Below, piece after piece: positions 1 to 13,244 of a DNA stretch of 64,000 bases. A program made the translations under genes and the position numbers. Origin of the DNA: Cristatella mucedo (Eukaryota > Bryozoa > Phylactolaemata > Cristatellidae); the NCBI GenBank assembly GCA_009760855.2, contig WPIO01000018.1, positions 1,626,001 through 1,690,000 of the forward strand, read 5' to 3'. Within the stretch, counting starts at the first letter, position 1; every line of letters starts with the position of its first letter. The notes below the pieces were generated by a model. It was not told the origin of the DNA and searched no databases. It saw only the letters and a program-made list of their open reading frames with translations.

Positions 1-187
1 TAAGGTAAACATTAATCTAAATTTGCAAACCTAGGCGTTAAAAGCTGTAATAATCATACAGCAAGTGATTGTGCATTTACTCTCCTACAAGCCGTAAGCT
101 CCCTTTCAAAAGAAAAAAATTAAAAATTCTTGGGATAGCGTACTGATATTTTGCAATCACTTCTTTCGTACTAAGGATATATAAACA

Positions 188-291
<104 letters not shown>

Positions 292-1794
292 ACACTGAGA
301 ATAAAGAAGGTTATGATTGGTTGTATTTATTTGTTGTGCCTATAGAACTACAAATTCATTTATGCAAACATATTTTATCGGCAGTAAAAAGGAAGCTTCA
401 AACGATGCACAACGTAACGATATCTAAATCGCACACTCCTGATTCGAGCTTAAGCTGGTGAGATCCTATTGCGAAGGCTTAAGCGTAGTTCGGTCAAGTA
501 GTTTTAATTTACAACCATTGGGCGAGGGGTTTGAAGCCACTAGAAAATGCATGACTTCGAGCTAATTTGAAGTAAACTAGCACGCAGCATAGGCTTAATA
601 AATCAAAACTTGATCAGCCTCATATTGTCGTGTGGGACTTTTGAATTTTGAATATTACTTGTTCATTGCCAGTGGTTGTTAAAAACACTATCGATTAAAT
701 CCGCGCCGTCAATAATGAAGAATGTTAAATAAATAGCTATTTCAAAAATTGAAATATTTCATGAAGAAGTACAGGTGTTGGTCTGTCAGTTAGCTATTCA
801 TTTATTGTTTTTATATATGTTATTTCTAAATGGTAATTCATTGCCATTACAATTTGGTGGAATTTAAATTTTTCAGAAAGTTTCTGGTTTTTTACTGTGG
901 ATCAGTGCGTCTAAAGTGACTTGCTATGGTATAGAAATAATACCATTATTTTCAGATCGTCGGTACATGGGTTACATATTTCCTAATCGTTCTTCAATTT
1001 GCACCACCGGAGAAGGCCTAATGAAGAGGTCGAGTGCGTCACTTTTGCATCACTCAGCTTAGCTCTTTATACTAAGTGAGAAAATGAGCTGATCAGGAGG
1101 GCGAGTTATAATCTTGCGCTATCGTCCCACTCTCATGTTGTGTGCCTTGAATTTTCAAGAACGGTTAATCGGTAATCACCGTGTTATCTTGTTTTCAAAA
1201 TTTCAGATATTCTGTGTTACTGTCGAGGCGACCCTTGCTCTGAGAAAACAGTTGTACGACGATGAAACTAACTGATTAATAATCAAATTTATCAGTCTAC
1301 AGCCTACATTTTGTGTTCAATAATTATTAAATTTATGTACAACCTTAGCTTCGCCGATCGTTACTTGAATGTGCTGGAATACCTAAGCATTTAACATAAG
1401 GCTTATTCTACCAATTCACAAACTCTATGTCAAATTGAGTGCTACAGCTGGAATGTCGTCAGTAAGTTATGTTTGCAATAAATTTTCGTGGCACGTGCTT
1501 TATTTATTTTTCTCATGTTCCATTTGCAAGGGAATTTGCGTACTTTTCATTCACCCGGTTGTTTTTAACTAATAGCCATCCAATTGAAGATAATTTATAA
1601 AGGATGTGGTGCATTAGAGGTCTAAATGATCAAAATATTTTTAGTGATGAACAAAACACTTCTACCATTTATTTTTTAAAAGATCCACTTTACTGCCAAA
1701 AGTGAGTCGCAGAAACGAATTTTTTAACTTTGGAGAAATAATCTTTTACTGCCCTCCTGTCTACCTAAGCTGATTACCAATGCATTAAAGATAT
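292..1794. other. intergenic, nothing recognised
   Basis: AT-rich sequence with stop codons in every frame. I see no splice-flanked exon, RNA gene or clear repeat before the retrotransposon fragment that begins near 1795. Confidence 0.5.
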
Positions 1795-2778
1795 GAAACA
1801 CGACATAAACTGAATGCTTGCCTTGCCGATATTGATCCTGGATGTTGGAAAACTTCCTGAAATTAAATGACGATAAAACCTAACTGCTGCTCATAGGACA
1901 CCCTAAGCGTGTGGCTGGATTAAAAAGGCTTTGCTGTCCTAATAGGTGATACTATTGTGCAACCTTCACCACGTACTCGTAATCTAGGTGTCGTGTTCGA
2001 CAGCTGCCTCAATTTCAAAGCTTCATTCAGAAGACTGCCTCTACAGCTAGCCGTCACATCCGATCCCTATCCAAGATTAGGAGCTGTCTCCCACAGTGGC
2101 TTGCAAAAAATTTAACTAGCCTTTTAGTTCTGTCTCGTCTTGGTTATTGTAATTCCCTTTTGGCTGGGCTACCAAAGAAAGCTATTATGTCACTACAGCA
2201 GACTATGAATATGGCTGCAAGGCTGGTCTTCAAGTCCCTGTGGTTTGAGCAAGCGTTACCTCTGCTGAAAGAACTAGGATGGTTGCCGGTTGAGCAAAGG
2301 ATACAGAGCAGAGTTCTTACTCTGACCCACAAGGCCCGCCACGACTTGGCTCCTTCGTACCTAGCTGAACTGCTGCATCAGTTTCAGCCTGTTCGTGCCC
2401 TGAGGTCCTGTGTGGAGAATAAATTCGCTGTCCCATTCCTCTTAAAGACAGTTGGTGAAAGAAGCTTTAGCTCTGCATGTCCTAGACTGTGGAACTCGCT
2501 TTCACAATTTTTAGGCAACGACATCTACTCTCCAACTGCCGACTATGGCACATCTTTTTCAGCGGTCCTGAACTGCTACTTCTATGCTACTCGCTACCTC
2601 AACTGCTCTCCTAACTCTGCTATGCTTTCCACTTTCTCTTGTTGCGTGAGACGAAGTCTGTTGGCTACCGAATGCGTACCGAAAGGCTGTGAGTGAGCTA
2701 TAGAAAACACTCCTGCATAACACCCACACGGTCTTTATGACTTTGTGGAGTTACTGACGGAGATACATACATACACAA
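1795..2778 (+). mobile_element. L2-like non-LTR retrotransposon, family B, 5'-truncated
   Basis: This is the C-terminal part of a reverse-transcriptase ORF plus the 3' end. The readable frame from 2160 to 2696 holds the typical post-RT block: AGLPKKAI, then MNMAARLVFKS, ELGWLPVEQRI and PSYLAELLHQF, ending with ATECVPKGCE and a stop. Upstream, 1795-2159 can be followed only by switching frames (LLLIGHPKRVAGL, then SKIRSCLPQWLAKNL), so the copy is dead. The 3' end is a short hairpin-like sequence with GGAGTTAC, followed by ATAC repeats. It matches the family B copies at 17.2, 42.6, 50.6, 54.6 and 55.3 kb. Confidence 0.9.
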
Positions 2779-4164
2779 CAACATGATGCCATCTCGCGGT
2801 CAAGCAACAGGATCACAGGCTACCAGTGTCATGGTTTCAGGTGCCCTCGCTCTACAAGCCCTGGCAAAGTGAGAAAGCTTGTAAATCTACTTATACAGCG
2901 TGAATAATTTTTGGTTTTTGCTTAGTTATTAACTTTGCAACATGCAATAAGAAACCTATTGTAGTAGCCAGATCGGAATAAGAAAGCGGAAGAATCGGAG
3001 TCTGAAAGTTCTTACTTGCTGATTGGCAAGCCTTTTTAGTTGTGTCATGGATAATTGCTACTTAGCAATGGGGCCAATCCTTGCTGCTTAATCACACATA
3101 AAAGTCAAGCGGTTCTGCGACAGCTTTGCAGAATGGCCGATATTCATTAATACTGGCATTGCCAACTTGAATACAAGCCTCATGCGATATCCGTAAAGCA
3201 GCCATCAGCACTGGTTTTGTGGCAATAACGAGCCCAACGAAGCCAGATATGACGAAAGGCATTATAAGGAACACTTTAGAACAAACATGGATGTTAGTCA
3301 AGACCTCTAAGGTGCTCTTTCAGCACACCATACTCTGGCTGGCATGCTAGCAACTGCCTCGATGCTCTTGAATCGGCCACTATTAAGTTTATCCTATACG
3401 AGGATAAAAACGTGAATACATATAAAAGTGCCAAGCCATAAACAACAAATCAGATGATAACTGTAAACGCCCAACTCATCAAACCCATTGTTCAGTGGCT
3501 CAGGCGCTCAGCACACTTCAAGAAAAGATTCAAAGACCTTGAAATGGCCAAAGAATTTACATCAAGCTAGAGTATTGCTGTCTAACCATGTTACTGGGCA
3601 TCGTCGCCGACTACATTAATTTCCTAACAGATAGGCCAGCCGGCCGTAGCCTATACAATGACATATGATTTAATGCATTTGCATAGCGTCCAAAGCAAAT
3701 TATATATGTATTCGGGATTATTGCTTTTATCTTAGGAGTAGTGCCAGTGACCTCTGTCATTAAATGCGTTCGTCTTGGCCGTGATCGTTTAATTTGGCGC
3801 CCCTTAATCCGTAGGCCAAACCAGGGCTACTGGACATTATTGCTACCTTCTAAATATATATCACCAGCTCACTCACCAATTTAAAATAACTCCTCTGGTA
3901 CTAAGTTATTAGGCTCAAATTAGCGAGGAATTTTAGACATCTCCATCTCACAGCTCACCATTAGCAGGGCAGTCTGTTGCCTTCTATCCTGGCTGCTACT
4001 GTTTGAGCGAGCAACGTGCTTCACCTTTACATGCTTGCTGAATAGGTTAACTGCAGCATTGTGTGTGCTTGCATCAGCTGCTCAGTTTGGTACTAAGGCG
4101 GCATTAGCAGCAGCCCTAGTGGCACTGATCCTATCCAACGCACGACAAACAACTGGGCACCCTA
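2779..4164. other. intergenic, nothing recognised
   Basis: No open frame with recognisable motifs. Moderately mixed base composition around 3600-4160 suggests old transposon debris, but I cannot name a family. Confidence 0.4.
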
Positions 4165-5392
4165 ACCTGTTGAATCTGAGGTACCTCTAAAATTCGGGGT
4201 ACCTCAGGGCTTTGTTCTAGGTCCTGTTCTTTTCACGGTTTATACTCTCCCTCTTGCTGATATGATTGCCAAGCACAATCTAGGCTTTCACTTCCATGCG
4301 GATGACACACAGTTGCACTTTTGCTTTGATCCCTCCCAGCCTTCGAGCACCTCAAAATCTCTCAACTCCCTTGCTGCATGCATTGATGACATCCGCACAA
4401 GGATGGCAGCACATTTTCTCAAACTAGACGATGATAAAAATAACTTACTAGTTATGGGCAAACCCAGTGTGATTCAGAAATTGGAAAGGCTGACCCTTAA
4501 AATTGGCTCTGCCAGCATATCTCCTGCTGAATCAGCTCGAAATCTATGTGTCATATTCCAAAGCGACCTCTCGTTAGACGACCACATCAGCTCCACAGTA
4601 AAGTCTGCTTTCTTTAAGCTACATAAGATTGCTAAAATTCCGGCTTGTTTAGATAAGTATACCACGTGTAAGTTGGTCCATGCACTCGTGACATCCCGTC
4701 TCGACTTCTGCAACTCACTGCTTACTGGCCTACCAGCATGTGCGATCAGGCGATTGCAGCTGGTGCAAAACATAGCAGCTAGGCTTGTCTGTCGTGAGCG
4801 TCGCAGTTGCCACATTACTCCACTTTTCGCCGACCTGCACTGGCTACCAGTCAAGCAACGGATCGACTTCAAGGTTTTGTCGCTCACTTTTAGGTACCTT
4901 CATTCTATGGCTCCAGCATATCTCTCAGATATACTACCACATCAGGCCAAGCATCGCACCACCCGCTTTTTGGAATCCAACAGTCTACAAATACCTTGTA
5001 CAATCTTTAGACCCTTTGGAGACCGTGCATTTAGTTCGTATGCTCCCATAGCCTGGAACTCCCTCCCGACCAGAGTCAGAACATACCGTGACCTGACCAC
5101 ATTTAAAAGGAACTTAACGCACCTATTTAGGGCAGCATTTAGTGGGTCCCTGTGATTCATCCTTGATGTGCTTATGCATGCTGACACTGTGCATGCTGCT
5201 ACTAATCACATTTGCATGCTGACCCTGTGCATGACACCCCAACCGTGTAAATCAATTTTTTTCTAGCATGATTTTGCTTACCGTTCAATTGCACGTCACT
5301 TTGCAGGAAATGTAAAGCGCCTAGAAAGAGACTAGGTTCTCTGAGGGCGCTTTATCAAGTGCAATTTAAGTATTGTTATTATTATTATTAAG
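4165..5392 (+). mobile_element. L2-like non-LTR retrotransposon, family A, 5'-truncated within RT
   Basis: The copy begins inside the reverse transcriptase, just before the motif GVPQG-VLGP (about 4197-4230), and runs through the palm. The catalytic YADD box reads HADD (frame from 4262: FHFHADDTQLHF). The rest of the ORF is open to its natural stop at 5155: LVQNIAARLVCRERRSCHIT, DLHWLPVKQRIDFKVLSLTF, RAFSSYAP-AWNSLP, FSGSL. The 3' UTR ends in the paired AAAGCGCCT / AGGGCGCTTT hairpin and a TTA-repeat tail at 5377-5391. It is one of the better-preserved family A copies in the window. Confidence 0.92.
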
Positions 5393-6925
5393 CTCTGTTG
5401 AAAGAAATGCAGGTCAACTGTCAGTACGTGCATGTAAGCCGATGTTAAATGGGTGTGGCTCCATTGCAGAGCTCATTGATCTATATTCAATTAGTACTTA
5501 TCTGCAGCCTATAGCAGTGTATTCAACATGCACAGAGTATTTCAGGTACGATACATATTCAGCCGTGGTGCACAGCAGCTTTGGCTTCAAGTACAGAGTG
5601 CTCCTATGATCACAGAATAAAATCCTCTGTGACAGCTTGATTTCAAGTTTGAAAAAACAATCGTATGCCTAAATGCTAAAAGCTCATTGTGCAAAAATCT
5701 GAGAGCATTGCGTGACTTGAAATGGCATGTTTCCCAGCCATTGATAGTGAAAACACATGATCCTTATTTATACAAATTAAGGGAACTGCTGAGACGTGGT
5801 CATGTAGGTCACAATCCTGCTGATGTAGCACTACAAAGCTTGAGTTCTCTTTGCAATTATGGCAAACCTAAATAGGGAAAATAAGGGAAACTAAAAAATC
5901 AAGATATGATATGGTATGATGCTTGTTGCTGCTCTAATATGTGATCAAATAAATAATTCTAAAAGTTTTTCAGACGCCTTCTCAGTAGCTGTCGTTGTAG
6001 ATATCGTTGTAGCTGTCTCGACTTCATCTGTAACGGCCGAAATTGTTCAAGACATACGTAGGTGATCGATGGGTTAGGACAAGACACTTAAGCGCCAGGG
6101 CCTTCAGCACTTCACTTGGTTAAAAAAAGTTAGGCATACGTAGCTTCAATTATAGGTAAAATACCCTGAAATTATCTCGTTACCAGAGCAAAATTACTTT
6201 CATTCAAAATAAGGATATCCTGAAATCGTGCGGGAGCTATTTTAATTGTGAATTGTGTCACTAATGAAATTTCTGTTGAAATTAAACATGGTCTACATTT
6301 TATTCTGACAAAAAGTATGGGAGTTTGGCTAAAGTTATGCAACCGAACTCCAAGATCCACTCACCCGTTGTGAAATTTCGAAATCAAGTCAACTATAAAG
6401 GTATTGCCTATAAGTTAGAGAAGTATAATCCATTTCTTTTCGTGACACAAATGTCAAGCAATGGTTGCATATTCCTAGTAAAGTGCTTTTAGTTCACAAG
6501 CATTAGCCATCAGCAGATGATAATTTACCTCTTGTATTTATTGTATTTATCTCTTACCAAATTTGTCTCTTGGTCGAAAAACTCCTTAAGGAGAGAGCCC
6601 AATCAGCTTGCTCTTATATGATACAAGTAGCTGGTTTGGTAGCGGGCCATTAGTCCCTAATCTTGTCACTTTTTACTTTAAGAGTCTAGAAAAGAGATTC
6701 AGCAGTCACTGGCTCTAAAGCAAATATAAAAGAAGCAGTACAAGTAACCACGTTGCTACTCACGACACTACTCGAGTGTTCATTCAAGAATTTTGCAGGT
6801 AGCAAGCTGCCATTTCAGGTCGATTGTTTTTGGTAATAAAATCCTGCTTCTGATGTATTGTGTTCAGTTTCCAGATTTCACCATGCTTCAGTCTCTTTCT
6901 GCAGTACATAGCCAAATGATTCACT
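5393..6925. other. intergenic, nothing recognised
   Basis: A short frame on the + strand at 5687-5875 (about 62 codons, containing VKTHDPYLYKLRELLRRGHV) looks somewhat protein-like, but it matches no family I know and has no visible splice sites. It could be transposon debris. Confidence 0.35.
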
Positions 6926-8312
6926 TAATAATGTAAATAATAGTAATAACAACGCACTTGTTAAAGCTCCCTCAGAGAACTCAACACCTTTCTAGGCACT
7001 TTTAAATTGCTGCAAAGGAAGCGCAATCTAATAATTAGAGGTAGAATGCTCAATAAGCAACCATAATAACATGCATAGAGGTGATATGCAAGGGTAATCA
7101 TGAAAGTACGGCTAGTGGCAGCATGCAAAGTGTCAGCAAGCTTAAACCCATAAAAGTCGAATAGCAGGGACCCACTATATGCTGTGATAAACAGGTGCGT
7201 TTTTAGTTTTTCTTTGCATGTAGACATGTCAGTGCTGTAGCGGAGCAAGTCGGAATTAATTTCCAGACTTTGGGAGCGTATGAACTAAATCCACGTTCTT
7301 CTAAGGATTTGAGATTTGTACGAAGTATATGCAAACAGATAGATTCTTAGAAGCAGGATTTAAGACGCTTAGCCTGGTGGGGCAGTAGATCTGATGAGTA
7401 GGCTGGAGTCAAAGAATAAAGAGACCTAAAAGCGATCGAAAAAAACTCGAATTAAATGTTTTTTTTTACTGGGAGCCAGTGCAGGTCAGGGAGAAGCAGA
7501 GTGATGTGGCAAAAGTGGAGCTCACGATGGACAAGCCTAGCTGTATAGTTTTTTCACCAGGTTTAAGCGCCTGATTGCACCGGTCGGTAGACAAGCCATC
7601 AGCGAGATACTGAAGTCAAGAGGGGATTTCAAAAATGCACGGTACAACTTAGATGTGGTATCTCTGCCTAAACAAGCCGAATTTCAGCATGTACTTTAGA
7701 TGAAAGTAGGCAGACTTGATTGCAGAGCTAATGTGGTCGTCTAATGAAAGGTATCTTTGGAACGAAACTCCGAAAGTTCGTGAAAATTCAGCAGGAAATA
7801 TTCTCTCAGAGGAGATTGTGAGCACTAGCCTTGTCAACTTCTGAATCACCCTTGGATAGCCCAGAACAAGTGAGCTGGTTTTATCATCATTACATTTAAT
7901 AAAACGTGCTGCGATTATTTTGTGGATGCTATCAATAAATGCGGTGCAAGAGTTATGAAAATTAAACGTTCTTGAAGGCTGGGATATATAAAGTAAAGTT
8001 TCAACTAAGTGTCATCTGCATATAATTGAAAGTGTGGATTTTGATTTGCGATCACATCAATCAGCGGAAGTGCAAAAACCACGAAAATAGCAGGACTAAC
8101 TGCAAAGACTTGAATTACCTTAACTTAAGTTTTTCCTCGGATGGTAGTTGTCCACTCACATCAGTACTCTTTAGTTCACCACTGGGATAGGACGTAAAAT
8201 ATTGCAATACAGTGCCAGTGATGCCAAGGCGAGATGATGGGAGGCGCTCAAGAAAAACTTGTGGATCGAAAGTATCAAAAGCTTCCGAAAGGTCAAACAA
8301 CATTAGCAGTGA
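6926..8312 (-). mobile_element. family A retrotransposon, 3' part of an older, split copy
   Basis: Reading on the minus strand, 8315-8115 holds the reverse-transcriptase motif LLMLFDLSEAFDTFDP (the catalytic Asp strand). 7849-7649 holds the post-YADD block (LSLDDHISSAIKSAYF). The element ends in a 3' UTR with a degraded GCGCTTT hairpin and a TAA-rich tail near 6926-6950. It carries many stops and frameshifts. Its upstream half continues at 8951-9715; the two halves were separated when a younger copy of the same family inserted between them. Confidence 0.85.
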
Positions 8313-8950
8313 CAATAATAATATAATAATAATGAAAATAATATTGCACTTGATAAAGCGCCCTCAGAGAACTTAATCTCTTTCTAGGCGCTTTACATTT
8401 GCTGCAAAGTAATACGAAATAGAATAGTAAGTGAAATCATGCTTGAAAAACAAACAAAATGAATAATATGGTTAGGGGTGACATGCACAGGGTCAGCATG
8501 CAAATGTGGTTAGTGGCAGCATGCACAGTGTCAGCACGCATAAGCACAACAAGGACGAATCACAGGGACCCACTAAATGCTGTCCTAAGTAGGTGTGCTT
8601 TTAAGTTTCTTTTAAATGTCGTCAGGTCAGGGGATTTTCTGATGCAGGTCGGGAGGGAGTTCCAGGCTTTGGGAGCAAACGAGCTAAATGCACGGTCTCC
8701 AAAGGATTTAAGGTTTGTACGAGGTATTTGTAGACTGTTGGATTCCGAAAAGCGAGTGGTACGATGCTTGGCCTGATGGGGTAGTATATCTGAAAGATAG
8801 GCTGGAGCCATAGAATGAAGAGACCTAAAAGTGAGCGACAAAACCTTGAAGTCAATCCGTTGCTTGACTGGTAACCAGTGCAGGTCGGCGAGAAGTGGAG
8901 TAATGTGGCAACTGCGACGCTCACGACAGACAAGCCTAGCTGCAGAGTTT
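8313..8950 (-). mobile_element. younger family A retrotransposon nested in the older copy
   Basis: This is a 5'-truncated 3' end on the minus strand. It has a TAATAATAAT tail at 8313-8335, an intact GCGCCCTCAGAG / TCTAGGCGCTTT hairpin and 3' UTR, and then an open C-terminal frame (8943 down to 8560: NSAARLVCRERRSCHITPLL, DLHWLPVKQRIDFKVLSLTF, FGDRAFSSFAPKAWNSLP, FSGSL, stop). It is visibly less mutated than the flanking copy. The long 205-codon frame that spans 8560-9177 is a chance fusion of this element with the older one. Confidence 0.88.
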
Positions 8951-9715
8951 TGTAATCTATCTGCATCTGCATTCCTGAGTAGATCCTTGTATCCCACAAG
9001 AAATGCTGACTCTATGAAGTGATTAGCTCTAAAAGGAGACATGAACTTGCCAGCAAGGTCTACAGTTTCAATACATGAGTTCAGGTGGCCTGCAACGTCG
9101 AGTTCCAGTAACTTTGATAAAGAAAGATAGATCGTAGACTGAACTGAGGAGCTCAAATTCTCTTGGTCTAGTGTCACATTCTAGATTCATGGCCTGACTA
9201 CAGTCTTTTGAGAACTGCTGAAATTGACCTGCTACTAATTGCATATCGATCATGTTAGTTGTGCCGTAGCAGAACAATGCATCATAGAAGCAGATGAGTG
9301 GGAATAGTGTCCAGAGGACTAGTTGTCTTCTTTGGTAAGGATAGGAGCTGTAGGATGTGGTCACTAGTAACCTGCTTGAATGTAGACGTGAAGTTCCTGC
9401 CAGGAATTGGGAGACATCATTCCAGGGGACGCCGCCATCTTAGGAATGAAATATCTGATTTCGCTTATCTTCTGCACAAAGAGGCTACTGTAGCGTACAG
9501 CTGGATAATCAGAGAGATCTCCGGGTAAGGAGCTATCACGGGAGCGGTTAAGAAGATGGTTGATCGTCGATATCAGCATTTTTTGATTGCGCATCTGTAG
9601 TTCAACAATAGTTTGCTATAGACGCTAGACTTAGCCTTTGATGAAATTGATTAGTACGACTTACCGTAGTACCTCGTATGCCTGTCGATGTACAGTCAGT
9701 TCTGATCTTTTGTAT
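8951..9715 (-). mobile_element. family A retrotransposon, 5' part of the older, split copy
   Basis: The minus strand encodes the region before the RT palm, in shifting frames: SELTVHRQAYEVLR (about 9700), MLISTINHLLNRSRDSSLPG, DHILQLLSLPKKTTSPLDTI (about 9370-9300), then LDQENLSSSVQST, LLELDVAGHLNS and KDLLRNADADR at 8955. These match the usual order of the segment between endonuclease and RT in L2-like ORF2. The next expected block, the DLS-AFDT strand, appears at 8312, on the far side of the younger insertion. No endonuclease domain is visible beyond 9715. Confidence 0.8.
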
Positions 9716-9749
9716 GCTGAGTCACACTTGGGCTTTGTTGATTCTATGG

Positions 9750-10458
9750 GATTTCGACCCTGGTGTTTTAGCCACCGGAAAGTTGGACCCGGACGGCTCA
9801 TCAAGAGGATATTTCAACCAGGCAGTATTCGAACCAGGGTTGTCTGGCCAAAGGATTTTTTGACCCTAGGGCGAATAGACTGCAGCCGTTTTGACCACTC
9901 CTGACTATGGAGTACACATGAATAATAAACAGCTTTGGAAGCTACCGATAACGTTTAATCGTTTACTTGGCTGTTAAAAGACTCACAGCATGTTGAACAA
10001 AATTAGTTAAACAAGTTGAACCTGTGATCACCTGAAATGCGCATCAACGAATGTTTCAAGTCAATATTCATATGGGCAATAAAGAATGTGACAAATATGC
10101 CATGGCTTTCACGTACGTGGATGAGTTGATTGAGTTCTCAGTGGCTACAGCTCGTTCCACACGTTGCTGCAGCTCACGGTAACGTTTCTATGCCGGATGC
10201 TGTGCACCTGCGACCACCTGCAGCAGTTTGGCCTTTTTAAACTCGATGTCTAACGATACACCATCCAGAAACGTTGACATAGTTGGATGCGATTATGTTG
10301 GTTCAAACGTCATGGGTCGAACAATCCTGGAGTTCAAACGCTCATGGGTGAAATGGACAGGGACGAATCGTCCAAGGGGTCGATAATCCTAGGGTCGAAT
10401 AATCCCTGGGTTCAACCGCCCGGGTCGAACCCTTCGGGGTTCAAACAGCCGGGTGGAA
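9750..10458. repeat. element with inverted arms built of a ~15-bp minisatellite
   Basis: The left arm (about 9750-9897) is a run of 14-17 base units ending in a form of TTCGACCCNGG (for example TTCGACCCTGG and TTCGAACCAGG). The right arm (about 10299-10458) is the same unit in reverse orientation (GGTTCAA, GGTCGAA, CCNGGGTCGAA). About 400 bases lie between the arms. This segment contains, on the minus strand around 10110-10270, a short decayed frame with RYRELQQRVERA that I cannot assign. The plan resembles a foldback-type or miniature inverted-repeat element, but no transposase is seen. Confidence 0.55.
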
Positions 10459-12537
10459 AAGTCTGGTTACCGCTTTGTCAACCTAGCTTGTTTAATGTCT
10501 GCAGTAAACCACACACCATCTGGGTTATTGCAAATATGTGCTTATTTAGAGGTGCAAACTCTTCGAGCATGTCAGCTAGTGTCGTTTTGTAGCAATCTAT
10601 CAATGAGGATAGTCAGAAGGAGGATTGAGCAGCAGAAGCGAAGCAAAGATGGTCGCACGGACACCCATCTATTTCAAGGATCTCCAGATTTCGCAATTCA
10701 CACGTGATTTTAGAGCAGGAGGAATAGGGCACACATTTTAGACTGAACGAGATGTGGATGTGGTCAGATAAGCAGGATTAAGTCGTCATTGGTGATGATC
10801 CAGTAATAAATCTGATAGCCCATGCTTAATATTGAACCATGACGCCCCTCTGGAACATTGATCTATCATGACAACAGCACTTGCTCTGAGAGAGCTGATG
10901 TAATTACAGAGCTAATGTTTCTATTGTAACTACTCTCGGCCCATTCACCTCTAGATTGGCAAGACGCCTATTGACCTCGGACTACCAAATATTTGAGAAA
11001 ATTTAATTTACCATCGCCCGGGCAACAAATAATCTAAACCCAGGATGTCAGCACCATCAATATCTTCTAAAAACCAAGTAGACATTTGGTCTAGCCAATG
11101 ATACTCAACGTAACCTCCATGAGCTCACTTTGTTGTGAGTGTCCTGTGACAACATTCTCCAAGGACTCTGTCATTCTCTCAGGGTTCATGAGATTAACCA
11201 CTAAGAAATGATAACTCTGAGTGGGTGTCAACTACATTCCGTCATTTCATTTCACCAATTTTTCTCGCACTAATAGGGCTTTTGATTGGGCATATGTGCT
11301 TACTAGTGATGGCGGGAATAGTATGGTCTTGGTTGGTGTCTGTCACCTTTTATTAAACTTTCATTAAATATTTTTCAGACCCATTTACACACTCGTTGAG
11401 TTCACGTCCAAAGTGGATCTTCAGTACATGAACCAACATCATATAGTTTTAGACGTCCAATAAATTGATGCGTCTTGCACTTCCACGGTTGAACCCTTTA
11501 ATCTGGTAATAAGACGCGAGGTATTTTCAGCCATGGACCAGTCAAAAGATGTCTTTACTCACCCTACCATCATAACAAGGTATAGCTAGTCGGCCATTTT
11601 GCATGATAATGGTTTGCTGGAAATCACTTTGCCCTTCCACCGCCCCAGCCATCGGCAGTTGTTTTTTCGTATCCCGTCGTCCTCACAGCCGGCTGAGCTC
11701 GCGCTTGATTTTCTGAGCTATTTTTACCAGCTGGCTAATAAGGAAATATGAATGCACTCGCCGCACCAAGCTTTCCATTGGCTGGTTTTAAGGGACCGCC
11801 ATTTCCAAAAGAGGCTGTTCATTCTCCTGCGGGCGCAGTGTTTACCAAGTGTGACATCCAGGAAGCAGCGTGGCGTCGTCGTTGCACTCGCGTTTACTTG
11901 CAGGGCTTGATGAGCCCAAACTCCAACGTACGGTAACCAGCTCAGAAGCAGTTTTTGTCAGCTTCGCCAAATTCAGGCAGTAATGGCCCGCCCATAAAGT
12001 TGACGAAGCTTGTGTGAGCTGTATCACCTGCTTAGCGTGTTACCGGCACCTCAAAGTCCGGCTTCAAAACCCGACTGCAAAAATAGTCGGTGGAAGAATT
12101 CACACTTGCCCGACCCTCGGTGGGCTGCTCATTTATATCTTACCGAGTGCCTTCATTAGCCAACTCGAGCTTTGAGTAACTGTGCCCCGCGTGCGGGCAC
12201 CCGGCCAGCCAGTGCGAACAGCAGGGCAAAGAACTAAGCAAGAGCGTAACAGAAAAAAGTATATCCAGAACTTGTGACGCTGACGTAACTGCTGCACGAC
12301 CCTCGCTAATTCCGGTAGCGGCCGAACGCGAATAGCAATCAGAGGCCTATTGCTCGCAATACGATAGAATACATATCTCTCGCTATTCTGCATACATTGC
12401 TAAAACGCACCATTTTAGGAAGAAGCACAACCTATAGCCAGCATATAACAGAAATACAATAAGTGACTTCCAGAAGATTCTCATCTAGGCTTACTGCAGA
12501 TCGTGCTCAGTGCTAGGAATCGCCAAATGGCGACTCT

Positions 12538-12538
<1 letters not shown>
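10459..12538. other. intergenic with a GC-richer stretch, nothing recognised
   Basis: From about 11,560 to 12,330 the base composition is clearly more GC-rich than the surroundings. Two short frames occur there (+ strand 11,748-11,936; - strand 12,133-12,393). Neither has a recognisable domain or convincing splice sites. This could be an old transposon or a CpG-containing segment. Confidence 0.4.

Positions 12539-12595
<57 letters not shown>
12539..12595. repeat. (AG)n microsatellite
   Basis: An uninterrupted AG run of about 57 bases. Confidence 0.97.
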
Positions 12596-12598
<3 letters not shown>

Positions 12599-12783
12599 CG
12601 GTCAAACCCGTCCCCTTTATAATGTCCAGGCCAAGAATTTGTACGTTAATCTCATTCATATGTAATCATAAAATGCACGCCTCACGAAATTCTGCCTATT
12701 GTAGGTATTTGATAAGAGGCTCCAAGTTAAATTCTAGCACCGAACCTTGTATTTCGGATTCGAATTTCAACTATCAAGCTCTT

Positions 12784-12966
<183 letters not shown>

Positions 12967-13244
12967 ATAATTAGTGAATGCATGTAGTTAAAATTTTCAA
13001 TTGATCCTGCTCTTAATACCGTATACGTTCACGATCGTCGCCGTACACCATGCACAATACCGATAATACGGATTGCTAAAGAATTTTGAAACCACGGAAC
13101 TTACCGCATTATTTTTTATTATAGAGGTGTCTAACTATAGATACATGTCGTTGCATCAAATAATCTTATTAATAATTCATTTGCTGTGATACCAAATGAG
13201 AACTCTACCTCTTTTTTGACACTATACAGTCGCGGCAAGCACAG

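Noticed and set aside
8560-9177. A 205-codon minus-strand frame as a host gene
   Set aside because: It is a chance fusion of two retrotransposon copies across the nested insertion boundary at about 8950.
10110-10270. Processed pseudogene of a ribosome-biogenesis-type protein (minus strand, RYRELQQRVERA)
   Set aside because: The segment is short, interrupted by a stop, and I cannot tie it to a family from the sequence alone.
10299-10458. tRNA genes, because of repeated GGTTCAA/GGTCGAA B-box-like sequences
   Set aside because: No A-box, cloverleaf or anticodon arm can be drawn; the motif is part of a 15-bp repeat array.
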